DNA of 64,000 bases from positions 223,230 to 287,229 of the forward strand of contig JAEWZY010000004.1 in NCBI GenBank assembly GCA_023394955.1, read 5' to 3'. Source of the stretch: Bacillota bacterium. Its GTDB lineage: Bacteria; Bacillota; UBA4882; UBA8346. Shown piece after piece: positions 34,386-42,949 of the stretch; position 1 is the stretch's first letter, and every line of letters begins with the position of its first letter. Made by a program: the position numbers and the translations under genes. Under the pieces are notes generated by a model that did no database searches, was not told the origin of the DNA, and was given only the letters and a program-made list of their open reading frames with translations.

Positions 34386-36096
34386 ATTCTTGACTATTAT
34401 TGATCTCGTAACGGAATACCCGGTAAGTTGTTGGTCCTAGTTTCAATTGAAATTTCGCGCCTGCTTTGGAGTTATTGCCTTCAATCCGGACGCCGCTCAA
34501 TAGATCGAACAGCGCTACTTCTTTTGGTTGGAAGCATATTTTAACATCGGAATGGTAAGGTAGGAAAGACTCGACGATCAAGGTCCGGTTATCGTAGACA
34601 AATAGCCCTACATTAGCGGGGCCCTCCAGCCGAATACCGGCGCTAATAGCCAACTTCCGGCGGATTTCATCCAAGACAGCGTCAGGAAGATAATATAAAT
34701 CTCCAAAATGTTCGGGAATGGTCAAGATATAGAGAATCCCCGAGCCGTATTTTGCCTGTAGTAAGATGGGATAATTTTTGTTTTCCGCGAAAGCCGCCAC
34801 CAGCGGCACAGCATCATTGGTGGAGAACTGGATCTCCGGAATCAAGATTTCTTTGGAAGCATCGAAATAATTTCCAAAAGAGCATTCGTAAAACGGATAA
34901 GCGAATTGCTTCACCGCTACCTTATGATCGGTATCACGAATTTCGGCAATAGATTCGATTCCTTTGCCGGTTAAAGTTTTGAGAAGGCCGGAGGTGATGG
35001 CGACGTTTTTTCCGTTGGACAATTGTTTTTTGATCCGTTCCACGATCAACTCATCTTTCGCGGCGCTTTCGGTTAAGATCACCAATTCCGAGCCGGCCGG
35101 AAATTCCGGGGATGGTTCCAAAGGAAGCCCGAGCATTCCTAAATAACCATGTAAATAGTTCTCGCCGGAAGAATGATACGGTTTATAACATGGGATTCCG
35201 ACCGGGTTGCCCAATTTGCCTATGAACTGATCAATCTGTTCGAAAACATATCCGGCCAGCGGTACAAAGATGCTGTCGCGGTAGAGTGTGCCAAGGCAAA
35301 ATAAAGTAATCTCTTTGGCTTTGGCGAAGAGAGTCAGGTAGCATTGTTCGGCATAGGAACCCAAGTTATACATGGAATCAAAAGTATCGAACCAACCGCC
35401 GCCGTTGCCGCCCGGTTTAGTATTTTCCAAATATCTGATGAGAAAATAACTTAGGTATCTTTGGAGAGTTTGCTGGGTATAGCGGGGGTCCCTGGTTTCG
35501 GTCCCGGTATAAATCTCGTCAAAGAGCCTTGGTTCGTCTTGCAAGTTATAGCCGGTGCTTTGATAATCATCATACCAGTTGGGATACTTAATGATCAGGT
35601 TTACTTTGGGGTTAACTTGTTTAGCTGTTTTGACGACTATCTCTTCGGAGATTTGTTTCAATCTTTCAGTCCTGAATAGAGACCAACTGCGGTCTGCTTT
35701 GGCCCGGATACAGGATTCGCATTTACAGTTGGTAAAAAAGAAGTCATCCAGGATAATCTCATCAAAGAGTCCGGCGGTGAATTGAACGATCTCCTTTAAC
35801 CGTTCCATTTGATCGGGGTTGGTGTAACAAAATGACTTAAACTCCCAGTTGGACGAGAGGTCGGTGGTGATCCCCCCCGAAGTCTTAATTCCTTTTTTGG
35901 CGAAAAACGCTTTAACTTTTAAGACCGTTTCCTTCGCGATTAAATGCTGTCCCCGGTAAGTTTCGAGATATACTTTATCAAGGCTAATATGTTTTCCAAA
36001 GAAGGCAAACTCTTTTTCAAGGTCGGGATGGGCGGCGATTTCTTCCATGTCCCGGACTGTAACATAAATGGCGGTCTTGAAATTTTGATATCCCAT
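34372..36096 (-). CDS. Putative TIM-barrel glycoside-hydrolase-like protein, unknown function
   Basis: 574 residues without signal peptide or membrane helix. The first 330 residues look like a TIM barrel: KVYLETYRGQHLI, GIKTSGGITTDL, then DEIILDDFFFTNCKCESC, whose paired Asp after a hydrophobic strand is reminiscent of a catalytic site, and NLIIKYPNWYDDYQ. Residues about 340-470 look like a glutamine-amidotransferase-like or beta-galactosidase trimerisation fold (SELVILTE, KNVAITSG). The end is beta-rich. This layout resembles GH42-like or uncharacterised carbohydrate proteins, but I do not recognise a named family. Its start lies 14 bases after the AAC(3)-type gene stop, so the two form an operon. 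Confidence 0.6.
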   Translation of the reverse strand: MGYQNFKTAIYVTVRDMEEIAAHPDLEKEFAFFGKHISLDKVYLETYRGQHLIAKETVLKVKAFFAKKGIKTSGGITTDLSSNWEFKSFCYTNPDQMERLKEIVQFTAGLFDEIILDDFFFTNCKCESCIRAKADRSWSLFRTERLKQISEEIVVKTAKQVNPKVNLIIKYPNWYDDYQSTGYNLQDEPRLFDEIYTGTETRDPRYTQQTLQRYLSYFLIRYLENTKPGGNGGGWFDTFDSMYNLGSYAEQCYLTLFAKAKEITLFCLGTLYRDSIFVPLAGYVFEQIDQFIGKLGNPVGIPCYKPYHSSGENYLHGYLGMLGLPLEPSPEFPAGSELVILTESAAKDELIVERIKKQLSNGKNVAITSGLLKTLTGKGIESIAEIRDTDHKVAVKQFAYPFYECSFGNYFDASKEILIPEIQFSTNDAVPLVAAFAENKNYPILLQAKYGSGILYILTIPEHFGDLYYLPDAVLDEIRRKLAISAGIRLEGPANVGLFVYDNRTLIVESFLPYHSDVKICFQPKEVALFDLLSGVRIEGNNSKAGAKFQLKLGPTTYRVFRYEINNSQELLKV

Positions 36097-36110
36097 CGCT
36101 AATCACTCCC

Positions 36111-36902
36111 TTAATTATGATAACAGCTATCGTCCCGGTACCATTCGGTTGGCGCCGGGGCATTATCGGCAAATAAATCGGGGTTACGCCGTAAAAAAGA
36201 TGAAGTCAAACCGACCATTTTTTCGGCATGGCATAAGAGGCTTGCAGCGTCGCCAATTAAACCTTTTTGCGCTATGCCGGTATGAAGCAGGGCGTCTTCT
36301 ATTTTGTCATAATTTTGGGATATATCGCCTATATGACGTCGCATGGGACGATCAATGATTCGTCCGTCGGGGGTGATGATTTTATATGGTTGATGATCTT
36401 CCGACAATCGTTGCGGGATATTATTCCACTCCTCAACCCCATGCAAAATGGTGTTGGTCTTTAAACTACATCCGATAAATAGGATTTTGGCTTTGCGGTC
36501 ATAAAGTTTTCCCCAACAACCATTTCGCGGACAAGGGGTATCCCATTGTTCCTCCCCGGAGACAAAGTCAGCCGCCTCTTTCCCTAGGGCGGCGACTGAA
36601 TGGGTCGGATGCCACGAACGTAAAACAGAGGGACGTTTACGAAACAGATTTGATAATATTCCTACACAAGATGGCTCTGTCTCGGGATTAAACAGGTTAT
36701 ACCCGCTATTCATTTGTTGCCAGGTATGAGTCGGAAAAACCAGAAGACCCTCCCGTAAGTATTCGCTAAAAGTATCAAGGACCGTATCTGCGCCGTTTTC
36801 AACCGCTCCGATGGATTTCATTGAGGAGTGAATTAACAATGTATCTTTAGGATTAATACCCAGTTCTATTAGTTGTTCTTTGATGGAATAATTGGTATGC
36901 AT
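36111..36902 (-). CDS. AAC(3)/YokD-type N-acetyltransferase
   Basis: 263 residues from an ATG with GGGAGG six bases upstream. The frame is open for nine more codons, which are excluded. The family patterns are all there: LLIHSSMKSIG near residue 30, LVFPTHTWQ, then HPTHSVAALG with the catalytic-type His, and a late GDAASLL. Proteins of this fold acetylate the 3-amino group of aminoglycosides, but many genomic members (YokD-like) act on other amines. The partner is a carbohydrate-type TIM-barrel protein, so an amino-sugar substrate is at least as likely as drug resistance. No resistance is claimed. Confidence 0.82.
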   Translation of the reverse strand: MHTNYSIKEQLIELGINPKDTLLIHSSMKSIGAVENGADTVLDTFSEYLREGLLVFPTHTWQQMNSGYNLFNPETEPSCVGILSNLFRKRPSVLRSWHPTHSVAALGKEAADFVSGEEQWDTPCPRNGCWGKLYDRKAKILFIGCSLKTNTILHGVEEWNNIPQRLSEDHQPYKIITPDGRIIDRPMRRHIGDISQNYDKIEDALLHTGIAQKGLIGDAASLLCHAEKMVGLTSSFLRRNPDLFADNAPAPTEWYRDDSCYHN

Positions 36903-37047
36903 AATTGCCTCCCTCAAAGTGATATTCAAACATAATATAACCGGAGCTCAAATTCATTATAAAACCAGAGCTTAAAAGAAGCTCGCCGTAGATTGCGAAG
37001 AAGTTCTCACATTTTGCTGTTTTGGTCCTTAAATTGAAATTATCAAA

Positions 37048-37070
37048 TAAAAAAACCAGCCGGTTGGCTG
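37048..37070 (-). terminator. Terminator of the AraC-type regulator gene
   Basis: Stem CAGCC/GGCTG with a short loop, read on the minus strand, followed by seven T residues. It lies 15 bases beyond the regulator stop and separates it from the AAC(3)-type operon. Confidence 0.75.
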
Positions 37071-37084
37071 AGGGAAGACAGTCG

Positions 37085-37927
37085 TTATAGCAGCAGTTGT
37101 CCTTTTTTGAAAGCCGAGGGGGAACACCCCTTTAATTGCTTGAAAACCCGGTTAAAGGTCTTAATGCTTTCGAATCCTGATTTAAAGGCGATTTCAGTAA
37201 TGGGATCCGAAGTTTCAGTCAAAAACTTGATTGCTTTATTGATGCGATAATTATTGAGGTATTGGGTGAAGGTCATCCCGGTGGTTTCTTTAAAAAACCT
37301 GGTAAAATGATAAACGCTAAAATGAGCCGCTTTGGCAATCTCCGCCAGGGTTATCTCCCGGGTATGGTTTTGTTCGACATAATTAAAGACTTGTTCCAGC
37401 CGTTCCAGGCGCTTTAGGTGTTTGTTACGTTCCGATGAGGAGTATGGCTCGGTTGGAATTTGGCGCAAAATGATAACGGCCAAATCATATAGGCGGGCCC
37501 TGATTGCCAACTGATACCCGGGAAGTACCCGGGAGTGTTCATCGGCGATTGCCAAAAGTTGTTTCTCTAAATCATGATGGACACCGGATTCCGGTATATT
37601 AAAAGCGATCAAAGGGGAAACGGGTTTGCGCGCGCGCATAAAATTGGCTAGCGACTGAAACAAGGATAATTCGAATTGAAGGATAATCCGGTGGCTTTTT
37701 TTGGGCGGAGTGACAAAGAAGTGGACTTCGCCGCTGTTAATCAAGAAGATATCCCGGGGTTTAAGATGATAGATTTCACTATTTAAGCCGATTACCAATT
37801 CTTCTTCCAGGACATAGATGATTTCAATCTCTTCATGCCAATGGGGAGGAAACTCCAAGATATCGGTGATGAATAGATTGAAGGGAAATTGATCATCGGT
37901 TAGATTGCGTTGATGCCAAGGTTCCAT
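37085..37927 (-). CDS. AraC family transcriptional regulator
   Basis: 280 residues. The N-terminal cupin arm (FPPHWHEEIEIIYVLEEEL, with metal-type His and Glu, about 25-80) is the usual ligand sensor. The C-terminal 100 residues hold the two AraC helix-turn-helices: ITLAEIAKAAHFSVYHFTRFFKE and ITEIAFKSGFESIKTFNRVFK. Such cupin-AraC proteins commonly control sugar use. The neighbouring AAC(3)-type/TIM-barrel operon on the same strand, separated by a terminator, is a plausible target. CAGGAG precedes the ATG. Confidence 0.92.
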   Translation of the reverse strand: MEPWHQRNLTDDQFPFNLFITDILEFPPHWHEEIEIIYVLEEELVIGLNSEIYHLKPRDIFLINSGEVHFFVTPPKKSHRIILQFELSLFQSLANFMRARKPVSPLIAFNIPESGVHHDLEKQLLAIADEHSRVLPGYQLAIRARLYDLAVIILRQIPTEPYSSSERNKHLKRLERLEQVFNYVEQNHTREITLAEIAKAAHFSVYHFTRFFKETTGMTFTQYLNNYRINKAIKFLTETSDPITEIAFKSGFESIKTFNRVFKQLKGCSPSAFKKGQLLL

Positions 37928-37994
37928 GGATTACTCCTGGTTTTATTGGTATAAAACCCACTTTATAAGAGAGTATTGGAAACCAGTATAATTT

Positions 37995-38216
37995 CTAGAG
38001 ACCTATATTTTTTATCATTCCCATATAATTTCCGCTATCGGGGAAATTATTTTTGATCAGATAACAAAAATGTTCCAAGAATCCGTATTGGTTCAATTCA
38101 CCAATAGGAACCATTTTCAGATCGGTGATGGGGCGGGAGTCGGATACTTTTTGTTTGACTAGGAGGATATTTTGATCCTCGATTAAGATGCCGGTAACTT
38201 TGGTTTTGATGGACAT
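37995..38216 (-). pseudogene. Nudix hydrolase remnant with internal deletion
   Basis: 73 residues. The first 27 (TKVTGILIEDQNILLVKQK) are the normal first strands of a Nudix protein, and the last 43 (DLKMVPIGELNQYGF, then FPDSGNYMGMIKNIGL) are the normal C-terminus of the same type. About 70-80 residues between them, including the whole Nudix box G-x5-E-x7-R-E-x-x-E-E, are missing. The junction (after KVSDSR) keeps the frame. Without the box it cannot bind Mg2+ or hydrolyse substrates, so it is probably a pseudogene. Confidence 0.8.
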
Positions 38217-38497
38217 GTCACTTGGTTTTCCTCGCTATTCATCAAAATCTGATTCTTTAATTGTTCCCAAGACACTGGGAAGCCAAACTGCAACTCTTTT
38301 CAATGTCTATTTTATTACAGTCTACTAGTAACTTTTTAAATTAATTGTAATCTATTACCTGTATCTTTGCAATAAATGAAACCCGAATAAGTTTGCTTGG
38401 AACCTAGGCTTATGACTTGAATTTAATTGGGGAAAGGGTGGTTTATCACAAACAAATGATGATATAATAAAATAAAAGTTTATTAGGAGGTTATGTC

Positions 38498-38728
38498 ATG
38501 CAATTTTCACGGATAACCGTCGAACCGGATAAAATGGGTGGAGTCCCTTGTATAAGGGGTTTCCGCATCCCCGTGGCCACACTGGTAGGAATGGTTGCCA
38601 ACGGAATGACATTTGAATCTATCTTGGCGGAATATCCAGACTTAGAGAAGGAGGATCTTTATGAGGCATTAGCTTTTGCGGCGGAAGCAGTCCGGGAACG
38701 TCAATTGCCGGTGGTGGAAAATCATTGA
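38498..38728 (+). CDS. DUF433 family antitoxin
   Basis: 76 residues. ITVEPDKMGGVPCIRGFRIPVATLV is the DUF433 signature and the rest (EYPDLEKEDLYEALAFAA) completes the small winged-helix-like fold. These proteins pair with DUF5615 PIN-like toxins, and the next gene, overlapping by four bases, is one. It should neutralise the toxin and repress the pair's promoter. TAGGAGG lies eight bases before the ATG, and TATAAT at 38463-38468 is a likely -10 box. No close -35 was seen. Confidence 0.92.
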   Translation: MQFSRITVEPDKMGGVPCIRGFRIPVATLVGMVANGMTFESILAEYPDLEKEDLYEALAFAAEAVRERQLPVVENH

Positions 38729-39105
38729 GGTTTTTAATCGATAACGCCCTTTCTCCAAGCATGGCGGAAGGTCTTAATAAAGTAGTCGGTTATGATGCAA
38801 TCCATGTCCGGGATATCGGTATGTCAAAAGCGAGTGATCTTGATATTTTAAATTATGCCCTCAAAGAAGACCGAATTATTGTATCCGCCGATACCGATTT
38901 TGGCACTTTACTTGCTTTGCGTGATGCCTCCAAACCATCCTTCATTCTATTCAGAAGATCAGATAAGCGCCCTACGACGCTTTTAATGCAATTGATAGCT
39001 AATTTGGAGCAGATAGCGGAAGCCTTGTCAGAGGGCGCGGTGATTGTAATTGAAGATAAGAGAATTAGAATCCGGCAGTTACCAATTGAAATAACAAAAA
39101 GTTGA
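38725..39105 (+). CDS. DUF5615 PIN-like toxin
   Basis: 126 residues starting at TTG inside the antitoxin stop (TTGA overlap). The motifs are RFLIDNALSPSMAEGL at the start with the first acidic residue, DAIHVRDIGMSKASDLDIL, then RIIVSADTDFGTLLAL, giving the PIN-like acidic set Asp...Asp...Asp-x-Asp. It is predicted to be an RNase of a VapBC-like toxin-antitoxin pair. All expected acidic residues are present, so the toxin looks intact. Confidence 0.92.
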   Translation: MRFLIDNALSPSMAEGLNKVVGYDAIHVRDIGMSKASDLDILNYALKEDRIIVSADTDFGTLLALRDASKPSFILFRRSDKRPTTLLMQLIANLEQIAEALSEGAVIVIEDKRIRIRQLPIEITKS

Positions 39106-39120
39106 TGGGCTACGATTTTC

Positions 39121-39155
39121 TACTAGCTCCTGGCTCCTGACTCCTGACCACTTCT
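39121..39155. repeat. Degenerate heptamer element, GACTCCT type (fragment)
   Basis: Tandem CTCCTGG/CTCCTGA/CTCCTGA heptamers sit between the convergent toxin and VIT-type genes. They are the same word as at 48241 and 57980, here one short arm. Confidence 0.6.
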
Positions 39156-39160
39156 CTCAC

Positions 39161-40033
39161 TTAAATTTCCAATCCCAAAAACGTCCTGACCATCCAACCG
39201 ATTCCGAAGGAGATGACGGTCACTCCCAGGCTGATCCCGGCCATTTCTAGGAAACGCTTTTTAAAGGGCAAATCTTTGGCGACGGAGATGTAAAAATTAA
39301 AACCTAAGATGATTAAGATTGCCATCAGAACGCTTAATCCGAGATTTAAGAAATGATTGGGGAGCAACAAGAAAGGGAGGATCAATAAGGATACGGTGAT
39401 GATATAGGCAATGCCCGTATAAATGCTTGATTTTAAAGCGTTCTCCTCTTTCTCCTGTTTCTTGGATAAAAACTCGCTGGCGGCCATGGAAAAGGAGGCC
39501 GAGATGCCGGTGATTAATCCGATGAGAGCGATTATACGGCTATTTTGGATGGCGAAGGTATAACCGGCCAGAGCCCCGGTTAGTTCAACCAAGGCGTCGT
39601 TGAGCCCCAGGACGATTGAACCCATGTAATTCAACCGTTCTTCATTGATTAGGCCTATTAACTCGCGTTCGTGCTCTTCTTCATCTTCCAGGACCTGCTT
39701 CAACTCCGGGAAATTGGTGATAATCGCGCTATAAGCCATGGCCGCTTTTTCCTCACCTTTTTCAAGTAGTTTTAGTGAGAATGTCAAGCCAAGGGTTTTG
39801 GCGATCAAAAGATACCATAAGATTTTTAGTCTGGAGGGACGGACTTCCACTTTTGAATGTTTTTTGAGCAGGGCATAGTGTTTTTTTTCGTCGGCGGCGA
39901 TTGTTTTTAAAAGTTCCGCGTTAGACGGGTCTTTTTGTTTACACGCTATGGCTTGGTAAATATGAAAACTAGTGATTTCATCTTTTTGGTTGGCAAGGAG
40001 TTCGCGGCGGATCTCCGGGGTTAAATTAGACAT
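39161..40033 (-). CDS. Ferritin-like domain/VIT1-CCC1 family metal transporter
   Basis: 290 residues from an ATG with AGGAGG eight bases upstream. Residues 1-125 are a ferritin-like (rubrerythrin-type) four-helix part with Glu and His residues: KDEITSFHIYQAIA, ADEKKHYALLKKH and EDEEEHERELI. From about residue 130 there are five membrane helices of the VIT1/CCC1 family: SIVLGLNDALVELTGALAGY and SFSMAASEFLSKKQEKE. Such fusions (MbfA-like) export or sequester iron or manganese, with the ferritin domain sensing or feeding the metal. No Fur or Mnt box was searched for in detail. Confidence 0.9.
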   Translation of the reverse strand: MSNLTPEIRRELLANQKDEITSFHIYQAIACKQKDPSNAELLKTIAADEKKHYALLKKHSKVEVRPSRLKILWYLLIAKTLGLTFSLKLLEKGEEKAAMAYSAIITNFPELKQVLEDEEEHERELIGLINEERLNYMGSIVLGLNDALVELTGALAGYTFAIQNSRIIALIGLITGISASFSMAASEFLSKKQEKEENALKSSIYTGIAYIITVSLLILPFLLLPNHFLNLGLSVLMAILIILGFNFYISVAKDLPFKKRFLEMAGISLGVTVISFGIGWMVRTFLGLEI

Positions 40034-40160
40034 TGAAACGCCTCCTGAAAAATAACATAGTTCTTTCCAACATAATCTCATGTAATGAGCAATAGTTCTT
40101 GACGCTTCGGTTAACTCCTTTTTTTAGTTGTTCCGGTTTTTAATAGGTTCTCCTCCCATA

Positions 40161-40643
40161 TCAAAATTTACTTTCAATTATCTTGATTACCTGTTCCGGA
40201 TTATCAGTGGAGAAGGCGATCTCTTTTCGTTTGTTTTTTAGGGATATTACCACCCGGGGTGGGCCTACATTATAGGCGATCCGGAGCTTCCCTTTGACCA
40301 AACGGATTCGAAGGCCGGAACCGCCGTAGAATTTATTATCAGGGGTTATTCTTGCGATGTCTTGAAATTTGATTCGATGGGTCATAAAACTATTAAACCC
40401 GATAATAACCGCTGCGGTGGTGATGGTTATGGTTAAGGTTTTAAAAGCGAACAAACACAAGAGCATAAAAATTGCAAATCCCAGGTATAGTTGGTCCGGA
40501 GCGGGGCTGGCGCCGATTGGACCCAGTTTCAATACTCCTTGATAAAGATAGGAGAAGCTGAAATAGAGCGTGGCAAGGGAGAGAGCGATGATAATCAATT
40601 TAGAGGTCTTCTTCTCCTGGTAGATTACGGGGTCGATATTCAT
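40161..40643 (-). CDS. Membrane-anchored PH-like domain protein, unknown function
   Basis: 160 residues. Two membrane helices (about 16-35 and 50-75) precede a beta-rich soluble domain of about 85 residues that resembles bacterial PH-like domains (bPH): THRIKFQDIARITPD, then RLVKGKLRIAYNVGPPRVVISLK, and a closing helix DNPEQVIKIIES. The R-I-x-F-x-D-I opening and the C-terminal x-x-P-E-x-x-I helix are what suggest bPH. It is not linked to a clear operon. Confidence 0.6.
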   Translation of the reverse strand: MNIDPVIYQEKKTSKLIIIALSLATLYFSFSYLYQGVLKLGPIGASPAPDQLYLGFAIFMLLCLFAFKTLTITITTAAVIIGFNSFMTHRIKFQDIARITPDNKFYGGSGLRIRLVKGKLRIAYNVGPPRVVISLKNKRKEIAFSTDNPEQVIKIIESKF

Positions 40644-40675
40644 TTTATTACCTCCGTTTACGATTTTTAAAGCTG

Positions 40676-40925
40676 TATTCGTAAGACGGGCTGAAAGCCC
40701 ATCCTGCGGATACCTTTAGGAATAACCCTATCCTTGCAAGGGGACCAGTTGAGCGTTGCAAGATAAACCATCAAAAACAATTAAATAAGACCACAAAGGC
40801 TTAGCTAATTCCCTTTTCAGGGATATGGTCGCAGTTAGGCATCCTTGTTTCCAACATTCGTTCCATCCTTCGAAACAGATAGATGATGGGTTGAAAGCCC
40901 ACTCTACGAATACTACTTATTCGCT
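40676..40925. repeat. Pair of GGGCTGAAAGCCC direct repeats in a gene-free stretch
   Basis: The 364-base gap 40644-41007 contains two imperfect copies of a segment of about 40 bases, around 40676-40721 and 40880-40925. Each has GGG(C/T)TGAAAGCCCA, able to form a small hairpin, then (T/C)CTNCG(G/A)ATAC. Between them CCTTGCAAGG is palindromic. No reading frame is supported here, and I do not recognise the element. Confidence 0.5.
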
Positions 40926-41007
40926 AATTATCCTGACATTGCTGGTGTTATACGGTGTGAAGTCCTCTTTTTCGGCATAACCTTGATGGAGCAGATATCC
41001 GTAATCC

Positions 41008-41802
41008 TTAATATTGGTATGATAAAGCTATTTTTGAGGCTTTCCTAACTTCACTACTTTCATCGTTTAATCCCTTTTGTAATGCCTCAATCACTTCCGG
41101 TGTTGGTATTCCGACTTGCCCAAGGCTGCGGGCGGCTTCCCAGCGAATTGACGGTTGGGTATGGGTTAACATCTTGATCAAAGGTCCAATTACTTCGTTA
41201 CTTTTAAAAACGCTTAGGGTCCTAACAAGTTTCCAGAAGGTTATATCGTTGGTTGAATAGTCGGTTAAAGCTTGCAACAATACCGGCAATGGGCGATAGT
41301 CACTAGTCCGGCTGACGATTCCGCCAATGGCGTCTAATGCTTGCTGGATTTCAAATTCAGTTCCAGTTGTTATCTTTGCTGTTAAATAAGGAATCGCCGG
41401 TGTTCCGATCTTGACCAGGGTTCGGGCGGCCAGGTCTCTGGCTAACGGGAAACTTTTTTTAGCGAAATATTTTTGAGGCAATTCCTTTTCTTGATTAGCG
41501 CCGATCTTGCCTAACAGGGAAATTAACGGGATGACCGCAGGTTCCCCCATTTTGCCAAGGGCTTCGGAGATTGCGATCCTGGGATATAAAGATTTCTCGC
41601 GGCTGATGGAATGACAAAGCCGTGGTATCATATTCAAGATCTTTTTGTTCCCGATTAAGGTCGCGGCGATGGTCCTTTTTTTAGGTTCGGCGCTGTTTAA
41701 AAGGGAACCTAATTCAGCTACGGAGATGTCTTCATATTGTTTGACTTCCGCCGCCGAGACTTGGCCGCGTTTTTGCCGGTTAAGTTCGTTTGATTCCTTC
41801 AT
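41008..41802 (-). CDS. HEAT-repeat protein
   Basis: 264 residues from the ATG at 41802. The frame is open to 41892, but that would overlap the preceding gene. About five HEAT/PBS-type repeats of about 32 residues can be seen, such as VAELGSLLNSAEPKKRTIAAT, EALGKMGEPAVIPLISLL, ARTLVKIGTPAIPYLTAKI and the last TQPSIRWEAARSLGQVGIPT. Such proteins are scaffolds or lyase-like phycobilin relatives. Encoded 19 bases after the ferredoxin-type gene, it may help assemble or dock that protein. Function is inferred from context only. Confidence 0.8.
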   Translation of the reverse strand: MKESNELNRQKRGQVSAAEVKQYEDISVAELGSLLNSAEPKKRTIAATLIGNKKILNMIPRLCHSISREKSLYPRIAISEALGKMGEPAVIPLISLLGKIGANQEKELPQKYFAKKSFPLARDLAARTLVKIGTPAIPYLTAKITTGTEFEIQQALDAIGGIVSRTSDYRPLPVLLQALTDYSTNDITFWKLVRTLSVFKSNEVIGPLIKMLTHTQPSIRWEAARSLGQVGIPTPEVIEALQKGLNDESSEVRKASKIALSYQY

Positions 41803-41821
41803 GTGCGCTTTTACTCTCACA

Positions 41822-42619
41822 TTAAATAATATTCCTATCCAAAAGGCTGATCGCCTCTTGCTTACAGACACTTCTACAGACGCCACATCCATAACACTTA
41901 TGGGGATTGATGTAACACTTTTCGTTAACCGCCGAATATTCTATTGCCCCAAATTGACAGAGCTTTTGGCAATTACGGCATCCTACACAATTCAGCGGTT
42001 CAATATCAACTATGTATTCCGCTTTGAACATGAGGTTCATTAGGTCGGAGCTGATTTGGATCTTATAAGCCAGGCAATCATGGTCGCAATTGCAAATAGC
42101 GCCGATAAAGGGGGTCTTGAAGGTCCAGATCGAATGGACCAAACCGTTCCGGTCAAATTCTTTCAATAGTTGCTTTGCTGTTTCCTTTGTCAATGTTTCC
42201 AAGGAGGACTCTATTTCGGGCCAATGTTTGATTGTGTCCGTGGGATCAATTCCTAATAACAAACAATACCGGGCATTATTTTTACCGGCGGTGACACTCC
42301 TGCAGACACAAGGTATCCGAGTAACCGACTGTACCATTTCGACGATCTTCAGCGCATCTTCCAACGGAACAACCTGGCCATAGTGGTTGGATTTCATATT
42401 AATAGTTGCTATTTTTCGGATAAAGCCGTAGGCTAGCGGTATTCTTCTTTTGCTCCATTCCAACTGATTGATATTGGAATTAGTACGGGATTGAATATTT
42501 TCAACAAAATGTTTTAAATACCTTTGACGGGCCGGATCGGCTAAAAGTTCCTTGGAGTAGTTGTCCATCACTTCGTACCATTTTTTCCCCTCGCCATGCT
42601 TGGTGCAGAATTCACACAA
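41822..42619 (-). CDS. 4Fe-4S ferredoxin-domain protein with N-terminal Cys motif
   Basis: 265 residues. The start is TTG at 42619 with AAGGAG eight bases upstream, giving CEFCTKHGEGKKWYEVM as the N-terminus. A middle region has CVCRSVTAGKNNARYC and CNCDHDCLAY, further possible metal ligands. The C-terminus holds two ferredoxin clusters, CVGCRNCQKLC (then CQFGAIEY) and CYGCGVCRSVC, each Cx2Cx2Cx3C. Proteins with this layout are frequent in anaerobes, but their redox partners are not known to me. It forms a two-gene operon with the HEAT protein. Confidence 0.85.
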   Translation of the reverse strand: MCEFCTKHGEGKKWYEVMDNYSKELLADPARQRYLKHFVENIQSRTNSNINQLEWSKRRIPLAYGFIRKIATINMKSNHYGQVVPLEDALKIVEMVQSVTRIPCVCRSVTAGKNNARYCLLLGIDPTDTIKHWPEIESSLETLTKETAKQLLKEFDRNGLVHSIWTFKTPFIGAICNCDHDCLAYKIQISSDLMNLMFKAEYIVDIEPLNCVGCRNCQKLCQFGAIEYSAVNEKCYINPHKCYGCGVCRSVCKQEAISLLDRNII

Positions 42620-42661
42620 TAATACCACTCCTTGCAAAGGATTATAAATTTTACTGTTATC

Positions 42662-42808
42662 CTATTTTGCCATCGCTTTTGCTTTTAATTCCGGAGGCAT
42701 TTTTTCAATGGCATATCGCAAAGCTGTCCGGGGCATGATTGATTTTTTGGAGATCACATAATCGAACACTTCTTGCCGATGGGCTTGACTGGCCGCCTTG
42801 AGCATCCA
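42662..42808 (-). pseudogene. C-terminal relic of an AlkD-like DNA alkylation repair gene
   Basis: On the minus strand a frame of about 47 codons ends at 42662 and is cut off upstream by TGA. It contains KAASQAHRQEVFDYVISKK and SIMPRTALRYAIEKMPPEL, which look like the final helices of DNA alkylation repair (AlkD/HEAT-like) proteins in Firmicutes. The rest of the gene is absent. It is a fragment, and the family call is tentative. Confidence 0.4.
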
Positions 42809-42949
42809 ACCATATCATTACCACGCGACATTGGTTATTCTATAAGGGTGATCCTAATCCTCATTCAATCCCAAAGAAATTGTACAAACTATAAAAATTA
42901 TTGATTTGTCATGTGTAATTATTTTCTATAACTTTCGGTAAACTCCTTT

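Noticed and set aside
36111..36902. Acquired antibiotic-resistance island
   Set aside because: The AAC(3)-type gene has neighbouring genes of normal composition, no integron, transposase or plasmid signature, and its family has many non-resistance members.
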